Below, piece by piece: positions 33,672 through 42,088 of a stretch of 64,000 nucleotides of DNA. This DNA is from Halogeometricum limi. GTDB lineage: Archaea > Halobacteriota > Halobacteria > Halobacteriales > Haloferacaceae. A model generated the notes under the pieces. It saw nothing but the letters and a program-made list of their open reading frames with translations, did no database searches and had not been told where the DNA came from. The stretch is from assembly GCF_900115785.1 (NCBI RefSeq), contig NZ_FOYS01000005.1:124001-188000 (forward strand), written 5' to 3'. Made by a program: the position numbers and the translations under genes. Within the stretch, counting starts at the first letter, position 1; every line of letters starts with the position of its first letter.

Positions 33672-34142
33672 ATGACAGCCACCATCAACCACGTGAGCGT
33701 GCTCGCCCGCGACTTAGACGACTCCGTCGCGTTCTACCGCGACTTGTTCGATATGGAACCCGTTCCGACGCCGAACTTCGAGGTACCCGTCCAGTGGATG
33801 CAGTGCGGCGACGCGCAACTGCATCTGTTCGAACGCGAGGTCGACGCGCCCTCGTACCACCACTTCGGCATCACTGTGCCGGACTTCGAGGCCGTGTACC
33901 GGTACGCGGTCGAAACGGACTGTTTCGCGAACTGGGACGACTCGGCCCCGGGGGCGCTCTTCGAACTGCCGGACGGCGTCGTCCAGTTGTACATCAACGA
34001 CCCCGCCGGGAACCTCGTCGAAGTCGACCATCCCGACGTGACCACGCTGGACGACGACCTGCGCGAGCAGATTACCAATCGGTCGGAACTCACCTCGCAG
34101 AGCGGCGAGGCCGCCCGCGCCACGTTGAACCTCCGCGAGTGA
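33672..34142 (+). CDS. VOC-superfamily (glyoxalase/bleomycin-resistance-like) protein
   Basis: A 156-residue vicinal-oxygen-chelate protein. INHVSVLARDLDDSVAFYRDLFDMEPV is the typical first beta-alpha unit, and His in YHHFGITVPDFEAVY plus Glu in GNLVEVDHPD are probable metal ligands, as in dioxygenases and glyoxalases. The ATG at 33672 matches family starts, but a TATA-like ATATTTG (33629-33635) lies 27-30 nt before an in-frame GTG at 33660, which is a good alternative start. It lies at the left edge of the catabolic island, convergent with the flavin monooxygenase; a ring-cleavage or intermediate-processing role is possible. Confidence 0.8.
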   Translation: MTATINHVSVLARDLDDSVAFYRDLFDMEPVPTPNFEVPVQWMQCGDAQLHLFEREVDAPSYHHFGITVPDFEAVYRYAVETDCFANWDDSAPGALFELPDGVVQLYINDPAGNLVEVDHPDVTTLDDDLREQITNRSELTSQSGEAARATLNLRE

Positions 34143-34176
34143 CCGGTCCGGGCGGCGCGCGCCCGTCGTCGGAGAC

Positions 34177-35451
34177 TCAGCGTCGCCCGGTGTATATCTC
34201 TCCGCGACGCTTCGCTTTCTCGACCATCTCGTGCCCCAGTTCGAGCTGTGACTCCTCCCACCCGGAGAGCGCGCTCTCCAGAGAGTCGTAGTCCGAGAGT
34301 GCCTCGCCGAGGGCGAGTGCGTCTGCGGCGGCGTGAGCGGTTCCGGCGGCCATGTGCGGCCGGATGAAGAACGCGGCGTCGCCGAGGAGACAGACGCGGT
34401 CGAACACGAGTTGCGGAACCGAGAGGTCGTAGATGTTCTGGACGAACGGTCGTTCGGTGGCGGCGACGAGTCGGGCGAACTGCGGCGGGAGGCGCGCCTC
34501 GGCGACGGCGACCTGGTGCGCTCTGACGGACTCGCGCATCGACCCGGGCGGGAGCGAGAACCGACGACGCTCTCCGGACCGGTCGGTCAACACCTCGTTC
34601 AACTCGTCCGGTTCGACGTTGTAGTACCACACCCAGTTGATGCGCCGCCGTCCGGGTTCGACCTCGCCGTTCGGTCCGGGAACGGGATAGGTGAGTATCT
34701 GGAAGTCCTCGGCGTGGTAGAACGAGTAGATGTCTCCGAACTGCTCGGAGAGGTCGGCCTGTGCGGCCGTGAGTTCCGACTCGTCGACGACGCCCCGCCA
34801 CGCGACGTAGCCGGCGTACTCCGGCGCCGTGTCGGGGAGGTACTGGTCTCTCGTCGTCGACCGATAGCCTTCGGCGACGACGAGGAGGTCACCGGCGGCG
34901 GTATCGCCGTCCTCGAAAGTCAGGTCCACGCCCGAGGAGTCCTGCGTCACGTCGACGACGCGTTTTCCCATGTGGTAGCGCCAGTCGGGGAGGGCGTCGC
35001 GCAGACTCCGATACACCGTGTCCCACGAGGTGGTGAGTATCTCGCTGTCGAGTTCGTAGACCACCGCCCCGTCGCTGTCGAGATACTGACTCCGGTCGGT
35101 CGTGATGGACACCTGTTCTTGCGGGGAGACTCCCTCGCGTTCGAGGTACGCCAGCATCTCCGGATGGGCGATGATACCCGCCCCTCTGTCTTTCATCTTC
35201 CCCCGAGCGGTTCGTTCGAAGACGTGCACGTCGTGGCCCGCCTGATAGAGCGCTAACGCGGTGAACAGTCCTCCCATCGACCCCCCGGAGACGAGGATAT
35301 CGAGTCGGTCGTCGGCACCGACACGTTCGTCGTCGCCCCCGTGCAGTGGTGGGAGTCGATAGGAGTCTCGCATGACGTCCGCACCGTAGTAGACGTGGTC
35401 GTCGTAATCCACCTTCGGTTCACCGGGGTAGTCGTACACTCGCGTCGCCAT
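34177..35451 (-). CDS. FAD-dependent monooxygenase, 2,6-dihydroxypyridine-hydroxylase-like
   Basis: A 424-residue group A flavoprotein monooxygenase. The ADP-binding fold is DILVSGGSMGGLFTALALYQAG, beginning near residue 50, and the second FAD motif is CLLGDAAFFIRPHMAAGTAHAAADA; the RPH...G...AA pattern is characteristic of the 2,6-dihydroxypyridine 3-hydroxylase (DHPH) group rather than of generic UbiH enzymes. An N-terminal extension of about 45 residues precedes the FAD domain. Such enzymes hydroxylate activated aromatic or N-heteroaromatic rings with NADH and O2. A GTATAAAT box is about 27 nt upstream. It follows the cyclic amidohydrolase gene on the same strand after 61 nt. Confidence 0.82.
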   Translation of the reverse strand: MATRVYDYPGEPKVDYDDHVYYGADVMRDSYRLPPLHGGDDERVGADDRLDILVSGGSMGGLFTALALYQAGHDVHVFERTARGKMKDRGAGIIAHPEMLAYLEREGVSPQEQVSITTDRSQYLDSDGAVVYELDSEILTTSWDTVYRSLRDALPDWRYHMGKRVVDVTQDSSGVDLTFEDGDTAAGDLLVVAEGYRSTTRDQYLPDTAPEYAGYVAWRGVVDESELTAAQADLSEQFGDIYSFYHAEDFQILTYPVPGPNGEVEPGRRRINWVWYYNVEPDELNEVLTDRSGERRRFSLPPGSMRESVRAHQVAVAEARLPPQFARLVAATERPFVQNIYDLSVPQLVFDRVCLLGDAAFFIRPHMAAGTAHAAADALALGEALSDYDSLESALSGWEESQLELGHEMVEKAKRRGEIYTGRR

Positions 35452-35512
35452 ACCGCAGAGTGCCGCGCCGGTAGTATAAATGCCTACGGTCGCCCGCCCC
35501 GGTGGGCGGTAC

Positions 35513-36859
35513 TCACCGCGCGACGAACTCGCCGTATCCGGGTTCGCCGACGACGCGCCTCTCCTCGTAGACCGGTGACCCGCGGACGTACGTCGACTCG
35601 ACGCGCCCGGTGATTTCGAGGCCGTCGAACGGCGTCCACCCGCACTTCGCGACGATGTCTTCGTCCCGGATGGTCCAGGTTCGGTCGAGGTCGACGAGCG
35701 TGAAGTCGGCGTCGCTTCCGACGCGAATCGCCCCCTTCCGAGGGTAGAGGTCCGTAATCTTCGCCGGTCCCGTCGCGAACACGTCCACCACGCGTTCGAG
35801 CGAGACGCGGCCCTCACTCACCCCGTTCAACAGGAGGGGAAGAACCGTCTCGACGCCCGGGATACCGAACGGGGCCTCGAACACGTCGTCCTCGCCCGCG
35901 GCCTTCTGCTCTCGGGTCGACGGCGCGTGGTCCGCGTTCACCATGTCAATGTGGCCGTCCGCGAGGAGCGTCCACATCTCCTCGCGGTCGGACTCCTCGC
36001 GCGCGGGCGGGGTGAACATCGTATACGGCGCGTCCGACTCGACGTCCTCTCGAGTCAGGTAGAAGTAGTGCGGACAGGTTTCGGCGTAGACGCGGACGCC
36101 GTCTTCCTTCGCTCGCGTCGTCTGGCGGACGACTTCCGGATGGCTCAGATGTGCGAACCAGAGTGGCGTCCCCGTCTCCTTCGCGACGCGGAGCGTCGTC
36201 GAGACGGCGACCTGTTCGGCCAGTTTCGACCGCCACTCGGGAATCACGCTCCCGTCGGTTCGACCCTCCGCCTCGATTCGCTCTCGGTTCGCGTTCACGA
36301 TGAGTTCGTCCTCGGGGTGCACCATGCTGATTCCGCCGACGCGAGTGATTTCGCTGTACAGTCGGTGCATGTCGGCGCTCTGGAGGGCCGGGACGCCGTG
36401 GACCTCGCAGGTGAAACTCTTGTACGCGAGCGTTCCGACCTCCTCCAGTTCGGCTATGTCGTCGACGTTGTCGGGATGCCCGCCCGCGAGGAGACCGAAA
36501 TCCACGCGCGCCCGGTCCGTGAGGTAGTCGCGCTTCTGTTCGAGGACGTCCGCACTCAGCACCGTCGGGTCCGTCCGGTGGTGTTCGCCCACCGTCGTGA
36601 TACCGCCCGCGGCGGCCGCACCCGTCCCGGTCGGGAAGTCCTCTCGGTCGGTGTCTCCGGGGTCCATCATGTGCACGTGCGGGTCCACACCGCCGGGGAG
36701 CACGTGTAACCCCGTCGCGTCGACCACTTCGTCGGCTTCCACCGGTGCGTCTGCGTCGAGGATACCCGCGAACCGCCCGTCGGAGACGGCTACCGTCGCC
36801 TCGAAGGAGTCGGTCGCAGTCACGACTGTGCCGCCACGAACCACCAGGTCGTACGTCAT
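35513..36859 (-). CDS. Cyclic amidohydrolase (dihydropyrimidinase/allantoinase/dihydroorotase family)
   Basis: A 448-residue metal-dependent amidohydrolase that opens cyclic amides. Metal ligands are visible: HVH in GGVDPHVHMMDPG (about 59-61), the carbamylatable Lys in LAYKSFTCEVHG (about 149), His in ISMVHPEDE, His in WFAHLSHPE, and Asp in VNADHAPST. The length and motif spacing fit dihydropyrimidinase and allantoinase. Neither a purine nor a pyrimidine salvage neighbour identifies the ring. Next to a DHPH-like monooxygenase and a Mo hydroxylase, hydrolysis of an oxidised heterocycle is plausible. Confidence 0.87.
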   Translation of the reverse strand: MTYDLVVRGGTVVTATDSFEATVAVSDGRFAGILDADAPVEADEVVDATGLHVLPGGVDPHVHMMDPGDTDREDFPTGTGAAAAGGITTVGEHHRTDPTVLSADVLEQKRDYLTDRARVDFGLLAGGHPDNVDDIAELEEVGTLAYKSFTCEVHGVPALQSADMHRLYSEITRVGGISMVHPEDELIVNANRERIEAEGRTDGSVIPEWRSKLAEQVAVSTTLRVAKETGTPLWFAHLSHPEVVRQTTRAKEDGVRVYAETCPHYFYLTREDVESDAPYTMFTPPAREESDREEMWTLLADGHIDMVNADHAPSTREQKAAGEDDVFEAPFGIPGVETVLPLLLNGVSEGRVSLERVVDVFATGPAKITDLYPRKGAIRVGSDADFTLVDLDRTWTIRDEDIVAKCGWTPFDGLEITGRVESTYVRGSPVYEERRVVGEPGYGEFVAR

Positions 36860-36955
36860 ACGTTCGCACGACGACGCGGGTGTACTTTACTCATGCGCTC
36901 TCTCGGGTCGCAGATTCCGGGTAACACTTAACGCCGCGTTGGGAGTAGCGGGGGT

Positions 36956-37924
36956 ATGACAGTCGTCGTCGTTTCGACCGGAGGTACCATCGCATCGACA
37001 GAGAGTGAGGGCGGAGACGCCGAACCCGAGTTGACCGGAGATGCACTCGTCGCCGCCGTACCGGGCCTCAACTCGGTCGCCGACGTTCGAACGCACGACT
37101 TCTCGAACGTTCCGAGTCCGTACTTCACTGTCGAACAGATGCACGAACTCGCCGAGGTGGTGCGGTCGTACGACGAGGACGACGAGGTGAGCGGCGTCGT
37201 CGTCACGCAGGGGACGGACATCTTAGAGGAGTCCGCGTACTTCGTCGACTGCTGTTACGGCGGCGACACGCCGGTCGTGTTCACGGGCGCGATGCGGAAC
37301 CCCTCGCTCGCGGGCGCGGACGGCCCGGCGAACCTCCTCGCGAGCGTTCGCGCCGCGAGTGACGAACGGTTTCGAGAGACTTCACAGAACACCGCCGTCG
37401 TGTTCGACGACCGACTCCACGCGCCCGCCGACGTGACGAAGATGCACTCCTCGAACGTCGATACGTTCCGGTCGCCGGAGTTCGGTCCGTTGGCGACGAT
37501 AGACGAGGACCGCGTCGTCTGGCGACACCACCCGGCGGAACCGACGCCGACGTTCGACGTGGACCCGGACCGACTGACGAACGACGTCGTCGCGGCGTTC
37601 GCCACGGCGGACATGACTGACGCCGTGATTCGCGCCGCCGCCGACAGCGCCGCCTTCTGCCTCGCGGCGACGGGTGCCGGGCACGTTCCGCCGGGAATCA
37701 TCCCCGCGCTCGAATCGCTCCGCGACGGGGACGTCCCCATCGTGGCGACGACGCGGTGCCCGGAGGGACGACTCGCTCGCGAGACGTACGGCTTCAGAGG
37801 GAGCGAAGCGACGCTCCGGGAACTCGGCTGCTACTACTCCGACCAGAACCTCCAGAAGACGCGCGTACGGACCATCGTCGCGCACGCCGCCGACGCGTTC
37901 GACGAGGCGTTCGAGCGCCCGTGA
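36956..37924 (+). CDS. Asparaginase-family amidohydrolase
   Basis: A 322-residue type I/II L-asparaginase-like enzyme. The nucleophile Thr is in VVVSTGGTIASTE (about residue 11), the second catalytic pair in VVVTQGTDILEES (Thr-Asp, about 84-85), and the active-site Lys in ADVTKMHSSNVDTF. The C-terminal domain (GAGHVPPGIIPALES) is intact. CACTTAA lies about 27 nt before the ATG. True asparaginases and enzymes acting on other terminal amides share these motifs; in this island, removal of an amide nitrogen from a ring-opening product is possible. Confidence 0.88.
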   Translation: MTVVVVSTGGTIASTESEGGDAEPELTGDALVAAVPGLNSVADVRTHDFSNVPSPYFTVEQMHELAEVVRSYDEDDEVSGVVVTQGTDILEESAYFVDCCYGGDTPVVFTGAMRNPSLAGADGPANLLASVRAASDERFRETSQNTAVVFDDRLHAPADVTKMHSSNVDTFRSPEFGPLATIDEDRVVWRHHPAEPTPTFDVDPDRLTNDVVAAFATADMTDAVIRAAADSAAFCLAATGAGHVPPGIIPALESLRDGDVPIVATTRCPEGRLARETYGFRGSEATLRELGCYYSDQNLQKTRVRTIVAHAADAFDEAFERP

Positions 37925-37960
37925 GTCGACTCAGTCGACTTCCTCACGCTCGACACCGCG

Positions 37961-38734
37961 TCAGTACCAGACCGTTCCGCCGTCGACGTTGACGTCCTGT
38001 GCGGTCACGTGGCGTGCGGCGTCGCTCGCGAGGTAGGCGACCATCTCCGCGACGTCGCTCGCGTCGACCAACCGGCCGAGAGCCGTGTCGTCGGTGAACA
38101 CCTCGGCCTTCGCCGTCTCGTAGTCGACGCCCAGTTGGTCGGCCTGTCGCTCGATGATGTCGTCGATGCGCGGTCCGCGCGTCGCCCCCGGACAGACGGC
38201 GTTGACCGTCACCCCGTCGTCACCGAGTTCGAAGGCGAGTGTTCGCGTGAGGCCGATGACGGCCATCTTCGAGGCGGTGTACGGGGTTCGGCTCTCTAGC
38301 GGACGCTTTCCGCTGATAGACGAGACGTTGACCATCCGCCCTCGGTCGCTCTCGCGGAGGTGCGGTGCGGTGTGCTTTGCGACGAGGTACATTCCCGTGA
38401 CGTTCACCGCCATCGTCCGGTCCCACTCCTCGCGTTCGACTTCCTCGATGGGTTTCGTCGGGCCCGCGATACCGGCGTTGTTCACGACGCAGTCGACGCC
38501 GCCGAAGCGGTCGACGGTCGCTCCGACGGCGTCTTCGACGGAGCCTTCGTCGGTCACGTCACAGCGGACGGTCAGCACCCGCTCAGGGTCGTCAATCTGC
38601 GCTGCCGTCTCCTCGATGCCGTCGCTCCGTGCGGCGAGCGCGACGTTCGCTCCCTCGCGCGCGAGCGTCACCGCTATCTCTCTCCCGATTCCCTGACTCG
38701 CTCCGGTGACGAACGCCGTGGTTCCGTCTAACAT
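37961..38734 (-). CDS. Short-chain dehydrogenase/reductase (SDR copy 1)
   Basis: Classical SDR of 257 residues. Cofactor motif TGASQGIGREIA (about 10-21), NNAGIAG, catalytic Ser in NVSSISGK and YTASK (Tyr-x3-Lys) are all present, and the C-terminus ends DVNVDGGTVWY. The Ala/Arg region after strand 2 (LAARSDG) suggests NADP preference. It is convergent with the asparaginase gene. The alcohol or ketone substrate is unknown. Confidence 0.9.
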   Translation of the reverse strand: MLDGTTAFVTGASQGIGREIAVTLAREGANVALAARSDGIEETAAQIDDPERVLTVRCDVTDEGSVEDAVGATVDRFGGVDCVVNNAGIAGPTKPIEEVEREEWDRTMAVNVTGMYLVAKHTAPHLRESDRGRMVNVSSISGKRPLESRTPYTASKMAVIGLTRTLAFELGDDGVTVNAVCPGATRGPRIDDIIERQADQLGVDYETAKAEVFTDDTALGRLVDASDVAEMVAYLASDAARHVTAQDVNVDGGTVWY

Positions 38735-38852
38735 ACTTTCGCTTCTCTGACCGGGTGGATAACGTTTGCGTCGCGAGACCAGCGCGGTCCAGCGACGATA
38801 TGCCCGCCGTCGCTGATGATGCCTCTACTGTTTCCCCTTCGTTCTCAGTCGC

Positions 38853-40193
38853 TCACGCCGGTCCGTGTCCCGGCGCGTCCTCGAGGAAGGGATAGTCTCG
38901 GTGGTCGAAGTGGTCCGTGAAGTAGTCGGGATGTTCACAGAGCGTCGTGATGACTGGCCCTTCGTCCGTCACCATGACGTTCTCTTCGAGTCGGACAGTC
39001 TGGTCGAGTCCCTCGTGTCCGGCGAACGTCTCGATGGCGAAGTACATCCCCTCCTCTATCTCCGCGGGGTAGTCGAGCGAGTACGCCCGCGACATCCACA
39101 TCCCCTCGTACAGCGAGATTCCAATAGAGTGGGCGGCCTGTTGGATGCTGACGGACCCGTACTCGTCGTCGTCGTACTCGCGGAACTCCTCGGCGACGTC
39201 CTTCGTCGTGTTGCCTGGTCGGAGTTTGTCGATGGCGCGGTAGAGTTGGTCGTAACACTGTTCGTACAACTCTATCTCCTTCTCCGTCGGGTCGGCGTCC
39301 ACCTTCCACGTCCGGACGTAGTCGATGAAGTAGCCGCCGGGGCCGACGGCGTTGATGTCACAGATGACAAGGTCGCCCTGCCGGAGAATCTTATCCGTCG
39401 CCCACCGGCCGTACGGGTTCGTCCGCCCGCCGCTGGCGACGATGATGTCGTAGACGCTGTCGAACCCGTTTCGGTACAGGTACTCGTTCACCTTCGCCGT
39501 TATCTCTTTCTCCGGAATTCCGGGCTTCGTCCACTCGTTCATCGCTCGCCACATCGCGCCGTCGCCGTACGCCGCGGACATCTTCAGCAGTTCGAGTTCG
39601 TCCGGCGTCTTCCGCACCCGGGCGCTACTCATCGCGGGCCACGCGTTCTCCAGCGTCAGTCCCGCCGCGCTCAACGCGTCGAACGCCGTCTGGTCGTACG
39701 CGTCGACACCGACGGGTTCGTCCGCGACGCCGTTCTCGTCGAGCACCTCTTTGACGCTCTTTGCCATCTTCTCGGCCATCATCCCCTCGGCGCCCTCCGC
39801 CCACCGCCACGTCATCGCCGGACGGACGTCGTCTATCCACGGGAGGTCCATCTCCGAGCGGATGAGGTCTGACCCCACCGTCTCGAACAGCACTGGGTCG
39901 CCGCCCTTCGGCAGGACGGCGTAGCGGATGAAGATGTTGTACTTCCAGTTGCCCTGGTAGGCACCCGTCACGTACCGGATGTTCTCTCCCGCGAAGAGCA
40001 ACATCGAACCCAGTCCCGCCTCCTCCATGTGCTTTCGCGCCTTCGCGAGTCGGTCACCCCGGAGTCGGTCGTAGTTTACCTGTCCCCAGTAGTCCGTCCC
40101 GGACTTGCTGAAGAGGCGGCGGGGATTGTACTCGTGCGGTTCCGAGATGAACTCGTGGTTCCGAAGCGGCGTCTGCTCGTCTCTTTCTGTCAT
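38853..40193 (-). CDS. M24-family (creatinase/Xaa-Pro peptidase/DddP-like) hydrolase or lyase
   Basis: A 446-residue pita-bread-fold protein. The N-terminal creatinase domain has GSMLLFAGENIRYVTGAYQ; the M24 domain has ASGGRTNPYGRW, then metal ligands Asp in VICDINAVG, Asp in YFIDYVRTW, His in AAHSIGISLYEG, Glu in FAIETFAGHEG and Glu in RLEENVMVT. The ASGxRTNP segment recalls the DMSP lyase DddP, and the size exceeds that of plain Xaa-Pro peptidases. Other M24 relatives are creatinase and ectoine hydrolase. The reaction is therefore open: C-N or C-S bond cleavage of a small molecule. An AGTATTTAGC box is about 27-30 nt upstream. Confidence 0.8.
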   Translation of the reverse strand: MTERDEQTPLRNHEFISEPHEYNPRRLFSKSGTDYWGQVNYDRLRGDRLAKARKHMEEAGLGSMLLFAGENIRYVTGAYQGNWKYNIFIRYAVLPKGGDPVLFETVGSDLIRSEMDLPWIDDVRPAMTWRWAEGAEGMMAEKMAKSVKEVLDENGVADEPVGVDAYDQTAFDALSAAGLTLENAWPAMSSARVRKTPDELELLKMSAAYGDGAMWRAMNEWTKPGIPEKEITAKVNEYLYRNGFDSVYDIIVASGGRTNPYGRWATDKILRQGDLVICDINAVGPGGYFIDYVRTWKVDADPTEKEIELYEQCYDQLYRAIDKLRPGNTTKDVAEEFREYDDDEYGSVSIQQAAHSIGISLYEGMWMSRAYSLDYPAEIEEGMYFAIETFAGHEGLDQTVRLEENVMVTDEGPVITTLCEHPDYFTDHFDHRDYPFLEDAPGHGPA

Positions 40194-40302
40194 CGTCTTC
40201 CGTTACTTATCTCTGCGTGTCAGTATTTAGCATTTACCCACACCGCTCCGGGTCGTGAGATAGTCGCGGCCGGGTCCCGCGACCGGTCTCCGGTCCGGAC
40301 TG

Positions 40303-41082
40303 TTACTTGTACAGTCCGGCGGTGAATTCGACGCCCCCGTCGACGAGGAGGTCCGTCCCCGTGACGTACGCGGCTCCTTCAGACGCCAAGTACAGACAGG
40401 CTTCGGACACGTCGTCGACCTCTCCGACCCGGCCGACCGGGAGTCGGTCGAAGTCGAACAGGTCGTCGCCGTGTTCTTCCATCACCCGTTCGGTCCGGTC
40501 GATTCTGACGAGTCCCGGCGAGACGGAGTTGACGGTGACGCCGTCGTCGGCGAGTTCCGCGGCGAACCCCTTCGTGAGCGCACGAACCGCACCCTTCGTC
40601 CCGCCGTACACCGTCATCGCGGGGACGCCCAAGTCGGGGATGACGCTCGCGACGTTGATGATCCGCCCGGTGTCGAGCGACGACTCGCGGAACGCCCGTC
40701 CGAACCGCTGGGAGGTGACGAACACGGCGCGGACGTTCACATCGAGCATCGTGTCCACGGCTTCGACGTCCATCTCCAACGGCGGCCCCGCGACGTTCGC
40801 GCCCGCGTTGTTGACGAGGACGCTGACCGTCCCCAACTCCGATTCGACCGTCTCGAACATGTCGTCGATGGCGTCGACGTCCCGTAAGTCGGTCTCGACG
40901 GAAACCGCCCGGACGCCGTGTTCCGACTCGATTTCGTCTGCGACGCGGGTTATCTCCGACTCCGTTCTCGCGGCCACGGCGACGTCCGCCCCCGCGCGGC
41001 CGAACGCCGTCGCCAGCCCCGCGCCGATTCCGCGACCCGCACCGGTGACGAGGACCGTCTCTCCCGACAGGTCTGTCGCCAT
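40303..41082 (-). CDS. Short-chain dehydrogenase/reductase (SDR copy 2)
   Basis: Classical SDR of 259 residues with TGAGRGIGAGLA, NNAGANVAG, Ser in NVASVIPD and intact catalytic YGGTK. The C-terminus VDGGVEFTAGLYK is nearly identical to that of SDR copy 3 at 58426-59205 (VDGGVSFTAGLYR), and the two align along their length, so they are paralogues at opposite ends of the island. It starts 1 nt after the stop of the FAA-fold hydrolase gene and forms an operon with it. Confidence 0.9.
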   Translation of the reverse strand: MATDLSGETVLVTGAGRGIGAGLATAFGRAGADVAVAARTESEITRVADEIESEHGVRAVSVETDLRDVDAIDDMFETVESELGTVSVLVNNAGANVAGPPLEMDVEAVDTMLDVNVRAVFVTSQRFGRAFRESSLDTGRIINVASVIPDLGVPAMTVYGGTKGAVRALTKGFAAELADDGVTVNSVSPGLVRIDRTERVMEEHGDDLFDFDRLPVGRVGEVDDVSEACLYLASEGAAYVTGTDLLVDGGVEFTAGLYK

Positions 41083-41083
41083 C

Positions 41084-41815
41084 TCACTCCCCCCGAACTT
41101 CGTTTCTGAGCGTGCCGATTCCCTCGATGTCGACTTCGACGGTGTCCCCGTCCGTGAGCGGTCCGACGCCCGGCGGCGTCCCCGTGATGATGACGTCGCC
41201 GCGTTCGAGCGTCAGATACCGACTCACCTCGGCGACGAGTTCGGGAACCGAGAAGATGAACTCCGATAGCGACGAGTTCTGCTTCTCTTCGCCGTTCAGG
41301 CGGAGGCGGACGCGCGCGTCGTCGGCCACGTCTTCCGGCGGGACGACCACCGGACCGATGGGTGCGGAGTTGTCGAACGCCTTTCCACGAACCCAGTTCT
41401 GTTCTACCTCTTGGTCGTCGCGGTTCGAGATGTCGTTGACGCACGTGTATCCCCCGACCACGTCCATCGCGTCCGCTTCGGCGACGTTCTTGCACTGTTC
41501 ACCGATGACGACGCCCAACTCCGCTTCGTAGTCCACCCGCTCTTTGCCCCGCGGGAGCGTGATTGTATCTCCGTGCCCCGCGAGCGCGTTCGGCGGTTTC
41601 AGGAACATCATCGGCCGGTCGGGTATCTCCATGTCCACCTCGTGCGCGTGGTCGACGTAGTTGAGGCCGATGCAGACTATCTTCGAGGGTTCTGTCGGTG
41701 GGAGAACGTCCACCGACTCGGGGTCGTAGGTCCGTCCGCCGAAGTGAATTCCCTCGTCGTTCCACTCGCCCGTCTGTATACTCCCCGCTGGATTTCGGAA
41801 TCGTACGCGTCGCAT
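41084..41815 (-). CDS. Fumarylacetoacetate hydrolase (FAH)-fold protein
   Basis: A 243-residue FAH-superfamily enzyme. The catalytic/metal core is visible in VDYEAELGVVIGEQC (Glu-x-Glu), GYTCVNDISNRD (Asp), KAFDNSAPIGPVV (Lys) and DVIITGTPPGVGP. Members hydrolyse acylpyruvates, decarboxylate oxaloacetate-like acids or hydrate 2-oxopent-4-enoates in ring-cleavage pathways. The ATG at 41815 is followed by MRRVRFRNPAG, typical for the family; the longer upstream open frame is not conserved. It is first in an operon with SDR copy 2 and reads away from the binding-protein gene. Confidence 0.88.
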   Translation of the reverse strand: MRRVRFRNPAGSIQTGEWNDEGIHFGGRTYDPESVDVLPPTEPSKIVCIGLNYVDHAHEVDMEIPDRPMMFLKPPNALAGHGDTITLPRGKERVDYEAELGVVIGEQCKNVAEADAMDVVGGYTCVNDISNRDDQEVEQNWVRGKAFDNSAPIGPVVVPPEDVADDARVRLRLNGEEKQNSSLSEFIFSVPELVAEVSRYLTLERGDVIITGTPPGVGPLTDGDTVEVDIEGIGTLRNEVRGE

Positions 41816-42072
41816 ACAGTCGAGTATGTGTGTTACGTGATAACGTTTTCTCCCTCTGAACGTTGGTGTCTCGAACCCGCCTCGGCGCAGAAACCGTTCG
41901 GCTCTGACGGACACCCCGGCACGAGTCGGTGACACCGCTCGGCGTCTCCTCGTCGAGCCTCGTCCCGTTGTGCGCTCGCATGACGCGTTCGGTATCACCG
42001 AAACACCCAATTTCGGGAGCTATAGACCATCTACCGAGAGATTCACCACAACACTTAACCAATCACATGACG

Positions 42073-42084
42073 CTTGCTAGCAAG
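42073..42084. promoter_or_regulatory. Perfect 12-bp palindrome CTTGCTAGCAAG before binding-protein gene 1
   Basis: The palindrome ends 4 nt before the ATG at 42089 and lies downstream of a TATA-like ACTTAACC (42052-42059), exactly over the predicted transcription start. This is the arrangement seen for the dyad before the semialdehyde dehydrogenase at 60270-60294, though the sequence differs. A repressor site is likely. Confidence 0.5.
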
Positions 42085-42088
42085 AACC

